From Microbacterium maritypicum MF109 (GTDB lineage: Bacteria; Actinomycetota; Actinomycetes; Actinomycetales; Microbacteriaceae): a DNA stretch of 64,000 bases. A program made the translations under genes and the position numbers. The notes under the pieces were generated by a model. That model was not told the origin of the DNA, ran no database searches, and saw nothing but the letters and a program-made list of their open reading frames with translations. Each line of letters opens with the position of its first letter. Position 1 is the stretch's first letter. The stretch is from the NCBI RefSeq assembly GCF_000455825.1, contig NZ_ATAO01000013.1:1-64000 (forward strand), given 5' to 3'. Below are positions 1-7,952 of the stretch, piece by piece.

Positions 1-1171
1 ATAAGAGACAGGTGTGGAGCACCGTGCGGACGAGGAGTCCGGCGAGGAGGGCCCAGAACGCGGCGCTGACCCCGAGCACGGCGATCCCGGATGCGGCCAC
101 CAGGAAGGTCACCACGGCGGGGATCCGTTCGCCCGGCTCGTCGATCGCCTGCTGCACCGATGAGCCGAACGCGGCGAACAGCGCCAGACCGGCGACGGCC
201 GGGATCACGGCCGTCGGCGCGAGCACCACCAGAGCGGCGAAGGCGGCCGAGAAGACCGCGAGGACGAGGTATGAGGCCCCGGTCGAGACCCCGGCGACCC
301 ACCGCCTCTTCGGGTCGGGGTCGGCATCCGGCGAGGCGGCGAGTGCCGCGCTGATGGCGGCGAGGTTGATGGCGTGCCCGCCCGCCGTCGCTCCCAGTGC
401 CGTGCCGACCCCGGTGACCAGCATGGCGGGACGCCACGGCACCTCGTATCCGAAGCTGCGCATGATCGCGACGCCCGGCACGTTCTGCGACGCCATCGTC
501 ACGATGAACAGCGGCAGTGCGAGGCCGACGAGCGCGCCGACCGTGAACGTGGGTGCAGTGAACTCGAGGCGCGGGAGCAGCAGCGCGGGGTCGAAGGTCG
601 CATGCTCCATCGTCAGCGACACCGCGACCACGACGGCGGCGGCGACGAAGGCCAGTGGCACCGCCCAGCGCGGTGCGAGGCGCGCGAACACCAGCCACGT
701 GAGCACGACCGGCGCCACGCCCCAGGGGTTCGCGACGATCCCGGTGATCGGGGCCAGGCACAGGGGCAGCAGCACGCCGGCGAGCATCGCCTGCGCGATC
801 GACGGAGGGATGCGGGCGATCAGCGCGCCGAGGGCCGGCCACAGCGCGGTGAGCAGGATGAGTGCGGCGGTCACCAGGAAAGCGCCGACCGCTGCCGGCC
901 ATCCACCCTCGACGGTGCCCGTGGCGACGAGCAGGGCGGCTCCCGGAGTCGACCAGGCGACCGTGATCGGCATCCGATACCGCCATGCGAGCACCACGCA
1001 GGCCAGACCCATCGTGAGGCTGGCCGCGAGAAGCCCGCTCGCCGCCTGCGCCGCGTTCGCCCCGACCGCGTCGAGCCCGGTCAGCACCACCGCGAACGAG
1101 CTGGTGAATCCGACGAGTGCCGTCACCACCCCCGCCAGGATCGGGCGGGACAGGGGTGCGGCTTCGGGCAT
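1..1171 (-). CDS. BenE family benzoate/H+ symporter-like transporter (3' end cut by window)
   Basis: Reading the minus strand from the ATG at 1171 gives about 390 residues of almost continuous hydrophobic helices that run off the left edge without a stop, so the C-terminus is missing. The sequence has the pattern of the BenE family (roughly 12 helices), with conserved-looking stretches such as ITVAWSTPGAALL and TAGGHAINLAAISAAL. Family members move benzoate or related aromatic acids with protons across the inner membrane; the actual substrate cannot be told here. The start is supported by a TACCCT -10 box 7 nt upstream, as expected for a leaderless mRNA. It is transcribed in the same direction as, but apart from, the two-component pair to its right. 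Family confident, substrate unknown. Confidence 0.85.
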   Translation of the reverse strand, partial: MPEAAPLSRPILAGVVTALVGFTSSFAVVLTGLDAVGANAAQAASGLLAASLTMGLACVVLAWRYRMPITVAWSTPGAALLVATGTVEGGWPAAVGAFLVTAALILLTALWPALGALIARIPPSIAQAMLAGVLLPLCLAPITGIVANPWGVAPVVLTWLVFARLAPRWAVPLAFVAAAVVVAVSLTMEHATFDPALLLPRLEFTAPTFTVGALVGLALPLFIVTMASQNVPGVAIMRSFGYEVPWRPAMLVTGVGTALGATAGGHAINLAAISAALAASPDADPDPKRRWVAGVSTGASYLVLAVFSAAFAALVVLAPTAVIPAVAGLALFAAFGSSVQQAIDEPGERIPAVVTFLVAASGIAVLGVSAAFWALLAGLLVRTVLHTCLL

Positions 1172-1225
1172 GGCTCCGAGGGTATCGCGGAGACGGAGGG
1201 GCGCCGCGGATCAGGGGGTGCCGCG

Positions 1226-1906
1226 CTAGGCGAGACCCATGCGGTGCGCGAGCACGACCGCCTGCACGCGATCGCGGGCGCCCAGCTTCTGGAGGATGCG
1301 CGAGACGTGTGTCTTCACGGTGGCCTCGCCGATGAACAGCGCCTGCGCGATCTCGGCGTTGCTTCGGGCATCGGCGAGCAGCGTCAGCACTTCGGCCTCG
1401 CGCTCGGTGAGGGGCTCGGCGAGCGTGACGTTCGACACGCCGCTGTTCGTGGTCGCGGCCGCCGCCGGAGCAGGCGTCGCGGCGAAACGTGCCAGCACGC
1501 GGCGGGTCACCTCGGGGGCGAGCATGCCGTCACCGGCGGCGAGCGCCCGGACGGCTGAGATCAGATCCTCCGCGCCGGCGTTCTTGAGCAGGAATCCACC
1601 GGCCCCGGCATCCAGAGCACGGTACAGGTAGTCGTCGCGATCGAAGGTCGTCACGATCGCGATGGCCGCGTCGACCTCCGGGTCGGCGACGATACGTCCG
1701 GTCGCCTCGATACCGTCCATGTCGGGCATCTGCACGTCCATCATGATGACGTCGGGACGGAGGGCAGATGCCTTGGCGACGGCCTCAGCACCCGATGATG
1801 CCTCGCCGACCACGGTGATGTCGGGCTGGGTGTCGAGGATCGTGCGGAAGCCGGCGCGCAGCAGGGCATGGTCGTCGACGAGCAGGACACGGATCGGATC
1901 GTTCAT
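1226..1906 (-). CDS. NarL/FixJ (LuxR-type) response regulator
   Basis: A 226-residue two-domain regulator. Residues 1-120 are a receiver domain with acidic pocket DD at 11-12 and phosphoacceptor Asp57 (MMDVQMPDMDG). Residues about 160-226 are a GerE/LuxR helix-turn-helix beginning PLTEREAEVLTLLA. An Ala/Pro-rich linker joins them. The ATG at 1906 overlaps the stop of the kinase gene upstream (ATGA), so the two are translationally coupled and form a cognate pair. Longer readings upstream of this ATG are shadow frame. Targets are not visible; a self-regulated membrane or stress response is typical for the family. Phosphorylation would be by the adjacent HisKA_3 kinase. Confidence 0.93.
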   Translation of the reverse strand: MNDPIRVLLVDDHALLRAGFRTILDTQPDITVVGEASSGAEAVAKASALRPDVIMMDVQMPDMDGIEATGRIVADPEVDAAIAIVTTFDRDDYLYRALDAGAGGFLLKNAGAEDLISAVRALAAGDGMLAPEVTRRVLARFAATPAPAAAATTNSGVSNVTLAEPLTEREAEVLTLLADARSNAEIAQALFIGEATVKTHVSRILQKLGARDRVQAVVLAHRMGLA

Positions 1907-3168
1907 CGGTTCCTGCTCGATTCGCTCGCGACGGGAAAGGGCACGCGGGCGCGCACGCGCAGGCCGCCGAACGGCCGGGGGATCACCTCGAGCGTGCCTC
2001 CGGAGGCCGCGGCGCGTTCCCGCATCCCGAGCTGGCCGAGCCCGGGCCGAAGCTGGGCGACCGGGCGCCCCGTGTTCACGATCTCGATCTCGACGCCGTC
2101 GTCGTCGTAGCGCACGCGCACGTCGGCTGTCGCGTCGGGGCCGGCGTGACGGCGGGCGTTCGTGAGGGACTCCTGCGCTATGCGGTACAGGTTCACGGCG
2201 ACGAGCGAAGGGACGGGCGCGGGGTCGCCGATGACCGTGTACGCGGTCGGCAGTCCCGCCTCGGTCGAGGCGTCGACGAGTTCGGCGATGTCGTCGAGGA
2301 CGAGGGTGGAGGCGGCATCGGTGGTCTCCCCGCCGGGGGCCCGCAGAGTCTCGAGCAGTTGCCGCAGCTCGTGGATGGCGTCGCGTGCCGATCCCTCGAT
2401 CCCGGTGAGGATGCGCGCGGACTCCGCGGGGTCCCGTTCCAGCACCAGGCGGGCGGCTCCCGCCTGCACGCCCATGACCGATACGTGGTGGGCGACGACG
2501 TCGTGCAGCTCGCGCGCGATGCGCACCCGGTCGAGGGCGACGGCCTGAGCAGCGGTGACCTCCCGCTCGCGCTCCAGCTCGGCCGTGCGCTGCTCGAGAA
2601 CCGCCAGTTGGCTGGCCGCAGCCCAGGAGCGCTCGCCGAAGTAGTACGCCCCACCGAAGTAGAGCACGTTCAGCAGCAGCTGGATGAGCATGAAGGCGAC
2701 GTACGGCGACATGGCCCCGGCGATCACATCCGCCTTGTCGGCTTCGTTGATCGCATCGCGGTACATCGTGATCAGCAGCCACACGAACATGCTCACGATG
2801 ATCCCGACGCGCACGATGATCGCGCGCCGGCGGTTGTTCATCCAGGCGCCTGCCGTGTAGATGGCGATGAACATCGCGATGTTGCCGACATAGATCTCAG
2901 GGATCCGGATCGTCACGGCGGTGAAGTAGGCGGCGACCACGATGACGGCGACCGTGCCGGGCCAGCGGCGGCGGACGGCCAGGGGAGCAGTGACGACCGC
3001 CGCGTACACGAGGGCCGTCCACAGCGGCGCCTGCTCATCGCCGTACATCTCGGCGATCGAGGAGAGTGCAGCGCTCAGCACGGCCCCGACGAACATGACG
3101 GCGGCGAGCAGGATGTCGCTGCGCCGCTCGCGCTCAGTCGGCGTGCGGAGGAACGGGGCTGCGGGCAT
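1903..3168 (-). CDS. HisKA_3-type sensor histidine kinase
   Basis: A 421-residue membrane kinase. About five to six hydrophobic segments occupy residues 18-175 with little extracytoplasmic loop, followed by a short coiled coil (about 185-215), the HisKA_3 dimerisation helix with phospho-His222 in ARELHDVVAHHVSV, and a HATPase domain ending near residue 410 (GLGQLGMRERAAASGG). The family (DesK/NarX-like class 7 kinases) autophosphorylates and passes phosphate to NarL-type regulators, here the overlapping downstream gene. I chose ATG 3168, not an upstream reading, because a TACGGT -10 box lies 6 nt before it. The signal is unknown; the membrane-buried sensor suggests a membrane or cell-wall cue. 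Stop codon shared by ATGA overlap. Confidence 0.92.
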   Translation of the reverse strand: MPAAPFLRTPTERERRSDILLAAVMFVGAVLSAALSSIAEMYGDEQAPLWTALVYAAVVTAPLAVRRRWPGTVAVIVVAAYFTAVTIRIPEIYVGNIAMFIAIYTAGAWMNNRRRAIIVRVGIIVSMFVWLLITMYRDAINEADKADVIAGAMSPYVAFMLIQLLLNVLYFGGAYYFGERSWAAASQLAVLEQRTAELEREREVTAAQAVALDRVRIARELHDVVAHHVSVMGVQAGAARLVLERDPAESARILTGIEGSARDAIHELRQLLETLRAPGGETTDAASTLVLDDIAELVDASTEAGLPTAYTVIGDPAPVPSLVAVNLYRIAQESLTNARRHAGPDATADVRVRYDDDGVEIEIVNTGRPVAQLRPGLGQLGMRERAAASGGTLEVIPRPFGGLRVRARVPFPVASESSRNR

Positions 3169-3174
3169 CCCTCC

Positions 3175-3180
3175 ACCGTA
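3175..3180 (-). promoter_or_regulatory. -10 box (TACGGT) for the sensor kinase, leaderless type
   Basis: TACGGT on the minus strand lies 6 nt before the ATG at 3168, so transcription should begin at or next to the start codon. Confidence 0.55.
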
Positions 3181-3221
3181 GGGCGGGGCCCGTTCCGACC
3201 GCATCCCCCGCACGGGGGACC

Positions 3222-3265
3222 GAATTGTTACTTGCTATTGACAAGCTTAGTTGTTTTTTGCAAGC
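3222..3265 (+). promoter_or_regulatory. AT-rich promoter/operator region before the VOC-HxlR operon
   Basis: A strikingly AT-rich island in GC-rich DNA. It contains a perfect TTGACA (3238-3243) and several CTTG/CAAG half-sites (3231-3234, 3242-3245, 3261-3264), the kind of inverted elements bound by HxlR-type dimers. No strong -10 is obvious. Autoregulation by the HxlR gene in the operon is inferred. Confidence 0.45.
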
Positions 3266-3318
3266 TGGTCACGAAAGGGCTCACCGACCGATGGGCTCGC
3301 ATCTCCGGAGGAGTCATC

Positions 3319-3756
3319 ATGACCAAGGTGTTCGTCAACCTGCCCACCAGCGACCTCGACCGCGCCAAGGCGTTCTACACCGCGCTCGGCTGCGAGATCA
3401 GCCCCCAGTTCACCGATGAGAACGCCGCATGCATCGTGTGGAGCGAGGACATCTACTTCATGGTGCTCAAGCGCGAGTTCTTCGCCACGTTCACCGACAA
3501 GCCGATCGCCGACCCGAACGAGGTCGTGCAGGTCTCCGTGGCCTTCAGTCAGGACTCGCGTGACGAGGTCGATGCGATTCTCGAGAAGGGTCTGGCCGCC
3601 GGCGGCACCGAGCCGAAGCCCGTGCAGGACTACGGCTTCATGTACTCGCGCGACCTCGACGACCCGGACGGCAACTCGCTCGGCTTCCTGTACATGACCC
3701 CCGAGGCCGTCGAGAACGGCCCGGACCACGTGGGCGACACCGCCGCGTCGGTCTGA
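3319..3756 (+). CDS. VOC (glyoxalase/bleomycin-resistance) family protein
   Basis: A 145-residue single-module vicinal-oxygen-chelate protein: TKVFVNLPTSDLDRAKAFYT at the start, then the typical beta-alpha-beta-beta-beta layout and a final DLDDPDGNSLGFLYM element that supplies the last metal-ligand region. Family members bind small hydrophobic or oxidised compounds, isomerise glyoxal adducts or open rings; none of these can be assigned here. The start has a strong ribosome site (GGAGGAG at 3306-3312). One base separates its stop from the HxlR gene, and the DHFR-like gene follows, so the three form one operon that looks like a small-molecule detoxification or redox-stress response controlled by its own HxlR regulator. 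Confidence 0.85.
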   Translation: MTKVFVNLPTSDLDRAKAFYTALGCEISPQFTDENAACIVWSEDIYFMVLKREFFATFTDKPIADPNEVVQVSVAFSQDSRDEVDAILEKGLAAGGTEPKPVQDYGFMYSRDLDDPDGNSLGFLYMTPEAVENGPDHVGDTAASV

Positions 3757-3757
3757 C

Positions 3758-4450
3758 ATGGCGGCGCGCAGCTACGGCCAGTACTGCGGCGTGACGACGG
3801 CCGTCGAGCTGATCGGGGAGCGGTGGGCGCTGCTCATCGTCCGCGATCTGCTCGTCGGGCCCCGTCGCTACACCGACCTCAAACAGGGCCTGCCGCGCAT
3901 CCCGACCAACATCCTGTCCACCCGGTTGAAGGAGTTGCAGGAGGGTGGGGTCGTGCGCCGGGTGCCGCTGCTGAACTGCGGCCTGGTGTACGAGCTCACC
4001 CCCTACGGCCGCTCGTTCGAGCCGATCATGCTCGCGCTCGGACGCTGGGGTTTCCAGGCGATGGGCGATCCCGCAGAGGGTGACGTCGTCACGCCCGACT
4101 CGCTCACGATGGCCTTGCGCACGGCGTTCCAGGAGGAATCCGCCGTGGATGCCGAGTACGAGCTGCATGTCGGCGACGTCGCCCTCCGTGCATCCGTGCA
4201 CGACGGCGAGCTCCGCGTCGCGCAGATCACGCCGCCGGCGCCGCCGGTCGGCGGACGTCTTCCCGACGGCGCTCCGGACGCGGTGATCGTCGCCGGGCCC
4301 GGCATCCGTCGCCTCATCGGCGGCGAGGTCACCCCGGCGGAGGCCCTCGCGCAGGACATCGTCGCGGTCGTCCGGGGCGACGAATCGCTGCTGGACTCGT
4401 TCGCCGACACCTTCCGCATCGCACGACTGACAGTAGGGAGCACGACATGA
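3758..4450 (+). CDS. HxlR family transcriptional regulator with C-terminal SCP2-like domain
   Basis: A 230-residue regulator. Residues 1-105 are an HxlR winged helix with the family hallmark near the N-terminus (YGQYCGVTTAVELIGERWAL, Cys10), which can act as a redox or electrophile sensor, followed by RYTDLKQGLPRIPTNILSTRLKEL-type recognition helices. Residues about 115-230 resemble an SCP2/sterol-carrier-like domain found on a subset of longer HxlR proteins, suggesting that a hydrophobic ligand is sensed. The gene begins one base after the VOC gene and its stop overlaps the reductase start by ATGA. Likely represses its own operon through the AT-rich region near 3222-3265 (inference). Confidence 0.88.
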   Translation: MAARSYGQYCGVTTAVELIGERWALLIVRDLLVGPRRYTDLKQGLPRIPTNILSTRLKELQEGGVVRRVPLLNCGLVYELTPYGRSFEPIMLALGRWGFQAMGDPAEGDVVTPDSLTMALRTAFQEESAVDAEYELHVGDVALRASVHDGELRVAQITPPAPPVGGRLPDGAPDAVIVAGPGIRRLIGGEVTPAEALAQDIVAVVRGDESLLDSFADTFRIARLTVGSTT

Positions 4451-5100
4451 ACAGCCAATATCCCGATGAACAACAGGCATCCGGCCGGATCCTGATCGAT
4501 CTCTTCACCTCTCTCGACGGCGTCGCCCAGGGCCCCGGCGGCACCGACGAGGACACCTCCGGCGGCTTCCGCTTCAGCGGCTGGCAGGCCGGGTATCCCT
4601 CCTCCGGGGTCGGTCCCGAGATCGAGAAGGGCATGCGCGGGCTCGACGCGCTGCTGCTCGGGCGCCGCACCTACGACATCTTCGCCTCGTACTGGCCACA
4701 GCACACCGAGGGGGAGTCGGGCGCCATCGGCACGCTCTTCAACCGGGTGCCGAAGTACGTGGCGACGCGGAATGCCGAACTCGCACTCGACTGGGAGGGC
4801 AGCACGCGCGTCGGTGCCGATCTGGCTGCCGAGGTGGCCGCGATGCGGGCGGCCCACCGCGAAGTGCACGTGATCGGCAGCATCGATTTCGTGCACACCC
4901 TGCTCGCAGAGGGACTCTTCGACGAGCTCAACCTCTGGGTCTATCCGCTGCTGCTGGGCGCGGGCAAGAAGGTGTTCGATGACGACGCGATGCCGAGCGT
5001 GCTGCGGTTGCTGGATCCGCCGATCACCGACGAGGCGGGTGTGACCCTGCTCCGGTACGGGCGCACCGATAGGGTGCCGGAGGTCGGGACGTTCGAGTGA
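4447..5100 (+). CDS. dihydrofolate reductase-like (RibD C-terminal) family protein
   Basis: A 217-residue Rossmann-like reductase of the RibD_C/DHFR superfamily: FTSLDGVAQGPGG near the N-terminus, the LLLGRRTYDIFASYW motif in the middle, and VIGSIDFVHTLLAEGLFDELNLW followed by PLLLGAGKKVF at the C-terminus. These are the usual landmarks of the stand-alone YyaP/YwjB-type proteins, which bind NADPH; true substrates are mostly unknown and it is not the housekeeping folA. The start overlaps the HxlR stop by ATGA, so it is translationally coupled and co-regulated with the VOC gene. Role in reductive detoxification is inferred from the operon. Confidence 0.85.
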   Translation: MNSQYPDEQQASGRILIDLFTSLDGVAQGPGGTDEDTSGGFRFSGWQAGYPSSGVGPEIEKGMRGLDALLLGRRTYDIFASYWPQHTEGESGAIGTLFNRVPKYVATRNAELALDWEGSTRVGADLAAEVAAMRAAHREVHVIGSIDFVHTLLAEGLFDELNLWVYPLLLGAGKKVFDDDAMPSVLRLLDPPITDEAGVTLLRYGRTDRVPEVGTFE

Positions 5101-5256
5101 TCACGAGGGGGGTAACTCCCGTGTATCGACTATTCCCTTCCTATGTGCTGATCCTCTAGGTTCGAGAGGAAAGCTGCCGGCGATCGGCGGATGAATCGAG
5201 ACTGTACGCGACGGTGGGATCACCGAGCGAACGGACTCCCTCGCAAGGTGAGAAGA

Positions 5257-7284
5257 ATGACGCGACGACGCGGGATGCTGCGGGCTGTGCTGGGCGGAAT
5301 GGCGGCGATCGCGATCGCCCTGGGAGGTGCGACAGCCGTCGTGGCGGCGGAAGATCCCGCGCCAACGGGTTCGATGTCCGGGACGGTGACGGCCGACGTC
5401 GGAGGAGCGGCGCTGGCGGGCATCCAGGTCTCCGCACAGCGAGATGGCGCGCTCGGCCGGTCCGACGCCGTCACCGATGCGACTGGCGGATATACGCTCA
5501 CCGGCCTGGCCGACGGAACCTACCTGGTCCGCTTCTCTGCGCCGGACCGCAGCTTCGCCACGGAGTACTGGAACAACGCCAGCGACTCACTCGGCGCGCA
5601 GCGCGTCACGGTGACGAACGGGTCTGCGGCGACGGGCATCGACGCCGCGCTCGCCCCCGCGCCCTCGGCGTCTATCACCGGAACGGTCACCCGCGAGGAC
5701 GACGGGACACCGGTTTCGGGCATCGCCGTCTCGGTGACCGGCCCCGGCACGGCCTGGGCATCGGGCTTCACCGATGCGTCCGGCACTTACACTCTCAACG
5801 CCCTCCCCGCCGGCTCGTACATCGTGAGGTTCCAGCCGGAGGGAACCGATCTGAAGCGCGAGTATTGGCAGAACGCCTTCGACTACTCCCAGGCGACCCC
5901 TGTCGTCCTCGCCGAGGGAGAAGCTGTCTCCGGCATCGATGCCTCCCTCGTGGCCGGGGGCGCGATCGCCGGCGTCGTCACGCGCGCCGATGACGGCGCG
6001 CCTCTCGCAAACGTCACGGTGAACGCGCTCGATGCGAACGGAGAGATCGTCGCCTTCGCGCGCACCAACCCTGCCGGCGCGTACGTTGTCGGCGGACTTC
6101 CTGCCGGTTCGTATCGCGTGCAGTTCGGCGCGCCCGCTCCCGGACTCGTCACGGAGTACTGGGAGAACGCGTACAGCTTCAACGCTGCGAAGGTCGTCGC
6201 CGTCGGTGAACTGCAGACGACCGCCGGGGTGAACGCGGCTCTTGACTCGGTCGGGTACATCAGCGGTTCGGTGACCAAGAGCGCAGACGGCTCTCGTGCA
6301 CTCACCGCTATCACCGTCGCCGATGTGGAGGACAGCAGTCACGCATACTTCCTCGGCGTCGCGAACGACGGCACCTATCAGGTGGCCGTCGCGCCTGGCA
6401 CCTATCGCGTGCACTTCGCGCCGTATGAGCCCGGTCTGCGAGCCGAGTACTGGGCCGACGCCTACACGGCGGGGACCGCGAACCCTGTCACGGTGACGTC
6501 CGGTGCGAACGTCGTCGGAATCGACGCGGAACTCGACGCGGCTGCCCTCGTGACCGGCACGGTCTCTCTCGACAGCAGTGAGGGGAGAGAGGTCATCGTC
6601 GAGGCCTGGTCCGGAAACGAGATCGTCGGCACGACCTTCGCTGATCTTCAGACCGGCGCGTATTCGCTCGCCCTTCCTGAAGGGTCGTTCATCCTGAAGG
6701 CCTCGGCCAACTTCTACAACGACAGCACAACGACCGCGCAGCCTCAGTTCTACGACGGCGTCGCCACGGCGGCGCAGGCGACTCCCGTCGTCGTGACCGT
6801 GGGCGCTCCCGTGTCGGGGATCGACTTCACCCTCGTCGCGGTCGCGAATCCTGAGCCGCAGCCGGGGCCCGCCCTCGCGCTCGGCGCAGGATCGATCCGC
6901 GCCGGGAATGACATCACCATCTCGGGCACGGGGTTCACGCCGGGAGCGACGATCGCATTCGAGCTGCACTCCGACCCGATCGCGCTCGGGACGCTGACTG
7001 CCGACGCGGACGGTGCACTTCAGGGCACGTTGCGTATTCCTGCGAACGTACCGGCCGGTGCGCACACCTTGGTGGCGCTGTCAGGCACGACGGTGATCTC
7101 CCGCACGGCGCTGACCGTCACCGCGGCAGCGGGGACGGGTGGTCAGGCCGGAGGAGCCGCGGCGGCACCGGGCGCAGGGCTGGCCACCACCGGTCTCGAG
7201 GCTCCGATCGCGATCGTGGTGATCGGCGTCGTCCTGGCCATGATGGGTGGGCTGCTCGTGCGGCGTCGCCGCGTCGAGAGCTGA
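5257..7284 (+). CDS. LAxTG sortase-anchored surface protein with five carboxypeptidase-regulatory-like repeats
   Basis: A 675-residue secreted protein. Residues 1-30 form a signal peptide (basic MTRRRGMLRAV start, hydrophobic core, AVVAA cleavage region). Five repeats of about 85-95 residues follow, each opening with a SGTVT-like strand, then DG, a GxYTLxGLPAGxYxVRF core, an EYW-N-A motif, and closing with GIDAxL; repeat 5 is the most diverged. Then comes an Ig/IPT-like domain (GAGSIRAGNDITISGTGFTPG), a Gly/Ala linker, the sortase signal LATTG, a membrane helix and a basic RRRR tail. LAxTG is the class E sortase signal of high-GC Gram-positives. The repeats are CNA-B/CarboxypepD_reg-like beta-sandwiches used as stalks in adhesins. 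AAGGTGAGAAG precedes the ATG; the sortase is not in this window. Confidence 0.9.
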   Translation: MTRRRGMLRAVLGGMAAIAIALGGATAVVAAEDPAPTGSMSGTVTADVGGAALAGIQVSAQRDGALGRSDAVTDATGGYTLTGLADGTYLVRFSAPDRSFATEYWNNASDSLGAQRVTVTNGSAATGIDAALAPAPSASITGTVTREDDGTPVSGIAVSVTGPGTAWASGFTDASGTYTLNALPAGSYIVRFQPEGTDLKREYWQNAFDYSQATPVVLAEGEAVSGIDASLVAGGAIAGVVTRADDGAPLANVTVNALDANGEIVAFARTNPAGAYVVGGLPAGSYRVQFGAPAPGLVTEYWENAYSFNAAKVVAVGELQTTAGVNAALDSVGYISGSVTKSADGSRALTAITVADVEDSSHAYFLGVANDGTYQVAVAPGTYRVHFAPYEPGLRAEYWADAYTAGTANPVTVTSGANVVGIDAELDAAALVTGTVSLDSSEGREVIVEAWSGNEIVGTTFADLQTGAYSLALPEGSFILKASANFYNDSTTTAQPQFYDGVATAAQATPVVVTVGAPVSGIDFTLVAVANPEPQPGPALALGAGSIRAGNDITISGTGFTPGATIAFELHSDPIALGTLTADADGALQGTLRIPANVPAGAHTLVALSGTTVISRTALTVTAAAGTGGQAGGAAAAPGAGLATTGLEAPIAIVVIGVVLAMMGGLLVRRRRVES

Positions 7285-7305
7285 GACTCAGCCGGGAACC
7301 GTCTC

Positions 7306-7319
7306 GATCACCGGTGATC
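7306..7319. repeat. perfect 14-bp palindrome GATCACCGGTGATC
   Basis: Lies 22 bp after the surface-protein stop and 68 bp before the GTG of the next gene. It could be an operator for the hypothetical gene downstream; too short and T-poor for a terminator. Confidence 0.5.
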
Positions 7320-7386
7320 CGAGAGCGGCACCACCGGCACTCGGACAGCGTGGAGGCGCGATGATTCGCGGGACGGGGCATTCCTT

Positions 7387-7860
7387 GTGAACGAGCAACG
7401 TGTGTCTGAATGGGTAGCACAAAGCGTGGCGAGGATCGACCCGGCGACACGTCTGTTCGTGGTCGACCACCTGGACGAGATCCTCGGCGAGACCCCCGAT
7501 GGTGGGTTCGATATCCAAGCGAGCCTTGAGGTGTTGTCGTCGTGCGACCGGAGGCTGCCGTCGGGAATGGAAGCACGTCTCGCTCTTCCCTGGGGAGACA
7601 GCGTCACGCTGGAAACGGAGCTGCCGTCGCTGGACAGGGTTCCGGTTCTGGACCCGTACGAGCCGCCGTCCCTCTATGTTTTCTCCCGTGAATACTGGGC
7701 CATGCCGAACGACCGAGAAGAGCATCGGTGCCCGTATGACGGAAACCCGTGGGGAGATGCCTACGCGGTCGAGTATGTGTGCGGTCGTTCGCCTCGAGAG
7801 CGAGATCTCGATTGGGAGTTCACGAGAACGGTCTGGGTGCGCCCGAGAGAAACACCCTGA
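7387..7860 (+). CDS. hypothetical protein
   Basis: A 157-residue soluble protein I do not recognise. It starts at a GTG (an ATG at 7361 is in another frame and stops at once) and shows no signal peptide or membrane helix. It is acidic, rich in Trp/Tyr/Arg, and has a short motif HRCPYDGNPWGDAYAVEYVCGR-like region (two Cys about 20 residues apart, given here only in outline) near residues 115-140. Codon choice looks less GC-rich by eye than the neighbours, which may point to recent arrival. No clear ribosome site. It sits alone between the surface protein and a convergent phosphatase gene. Being real is likely from the continuous protein-like composition but is not certain. Confidence 0.6.
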   Translation: MNEQRVSEWVAQSVARIDPATRLFVVDHLDEILGETPDGGFDIQASLEVLSSCDRRLPSGMEARLALPWGDSVTLETELPSLDRVPVLDPYEPPSLYVFSREYWAMPNDREEHRCPYDGNPWGDAYAVEYVCGRSPRERDLDWEFTRTVWVRPRETP

Positions 7861-7952
7861 GCCTCGAGATCGAGAAGTGATCCGTCGCCATGGATCTCGG
7901 CGGCCAGGCTCAGGCACGGGCCCGAGGCGATGACCAGTCGGGCAACATCGTG

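Noticed and set aside
1226..2782. A 518-residue minus-strand frame ending in the response regulator
   Set aside because: The first part is an alternative frame of the kinase gene; the true start is the ATG at 1906 overlapping the kinase stop.
5587..7065. A 492-residue minus-strand frame opposite the surface protein
   Set aside because: Arg/Gly/His-rich composition without any domain; the plus-strand protein has signal peptide, repeats and sortase signal. Long antisense frames are expected at this GC content.
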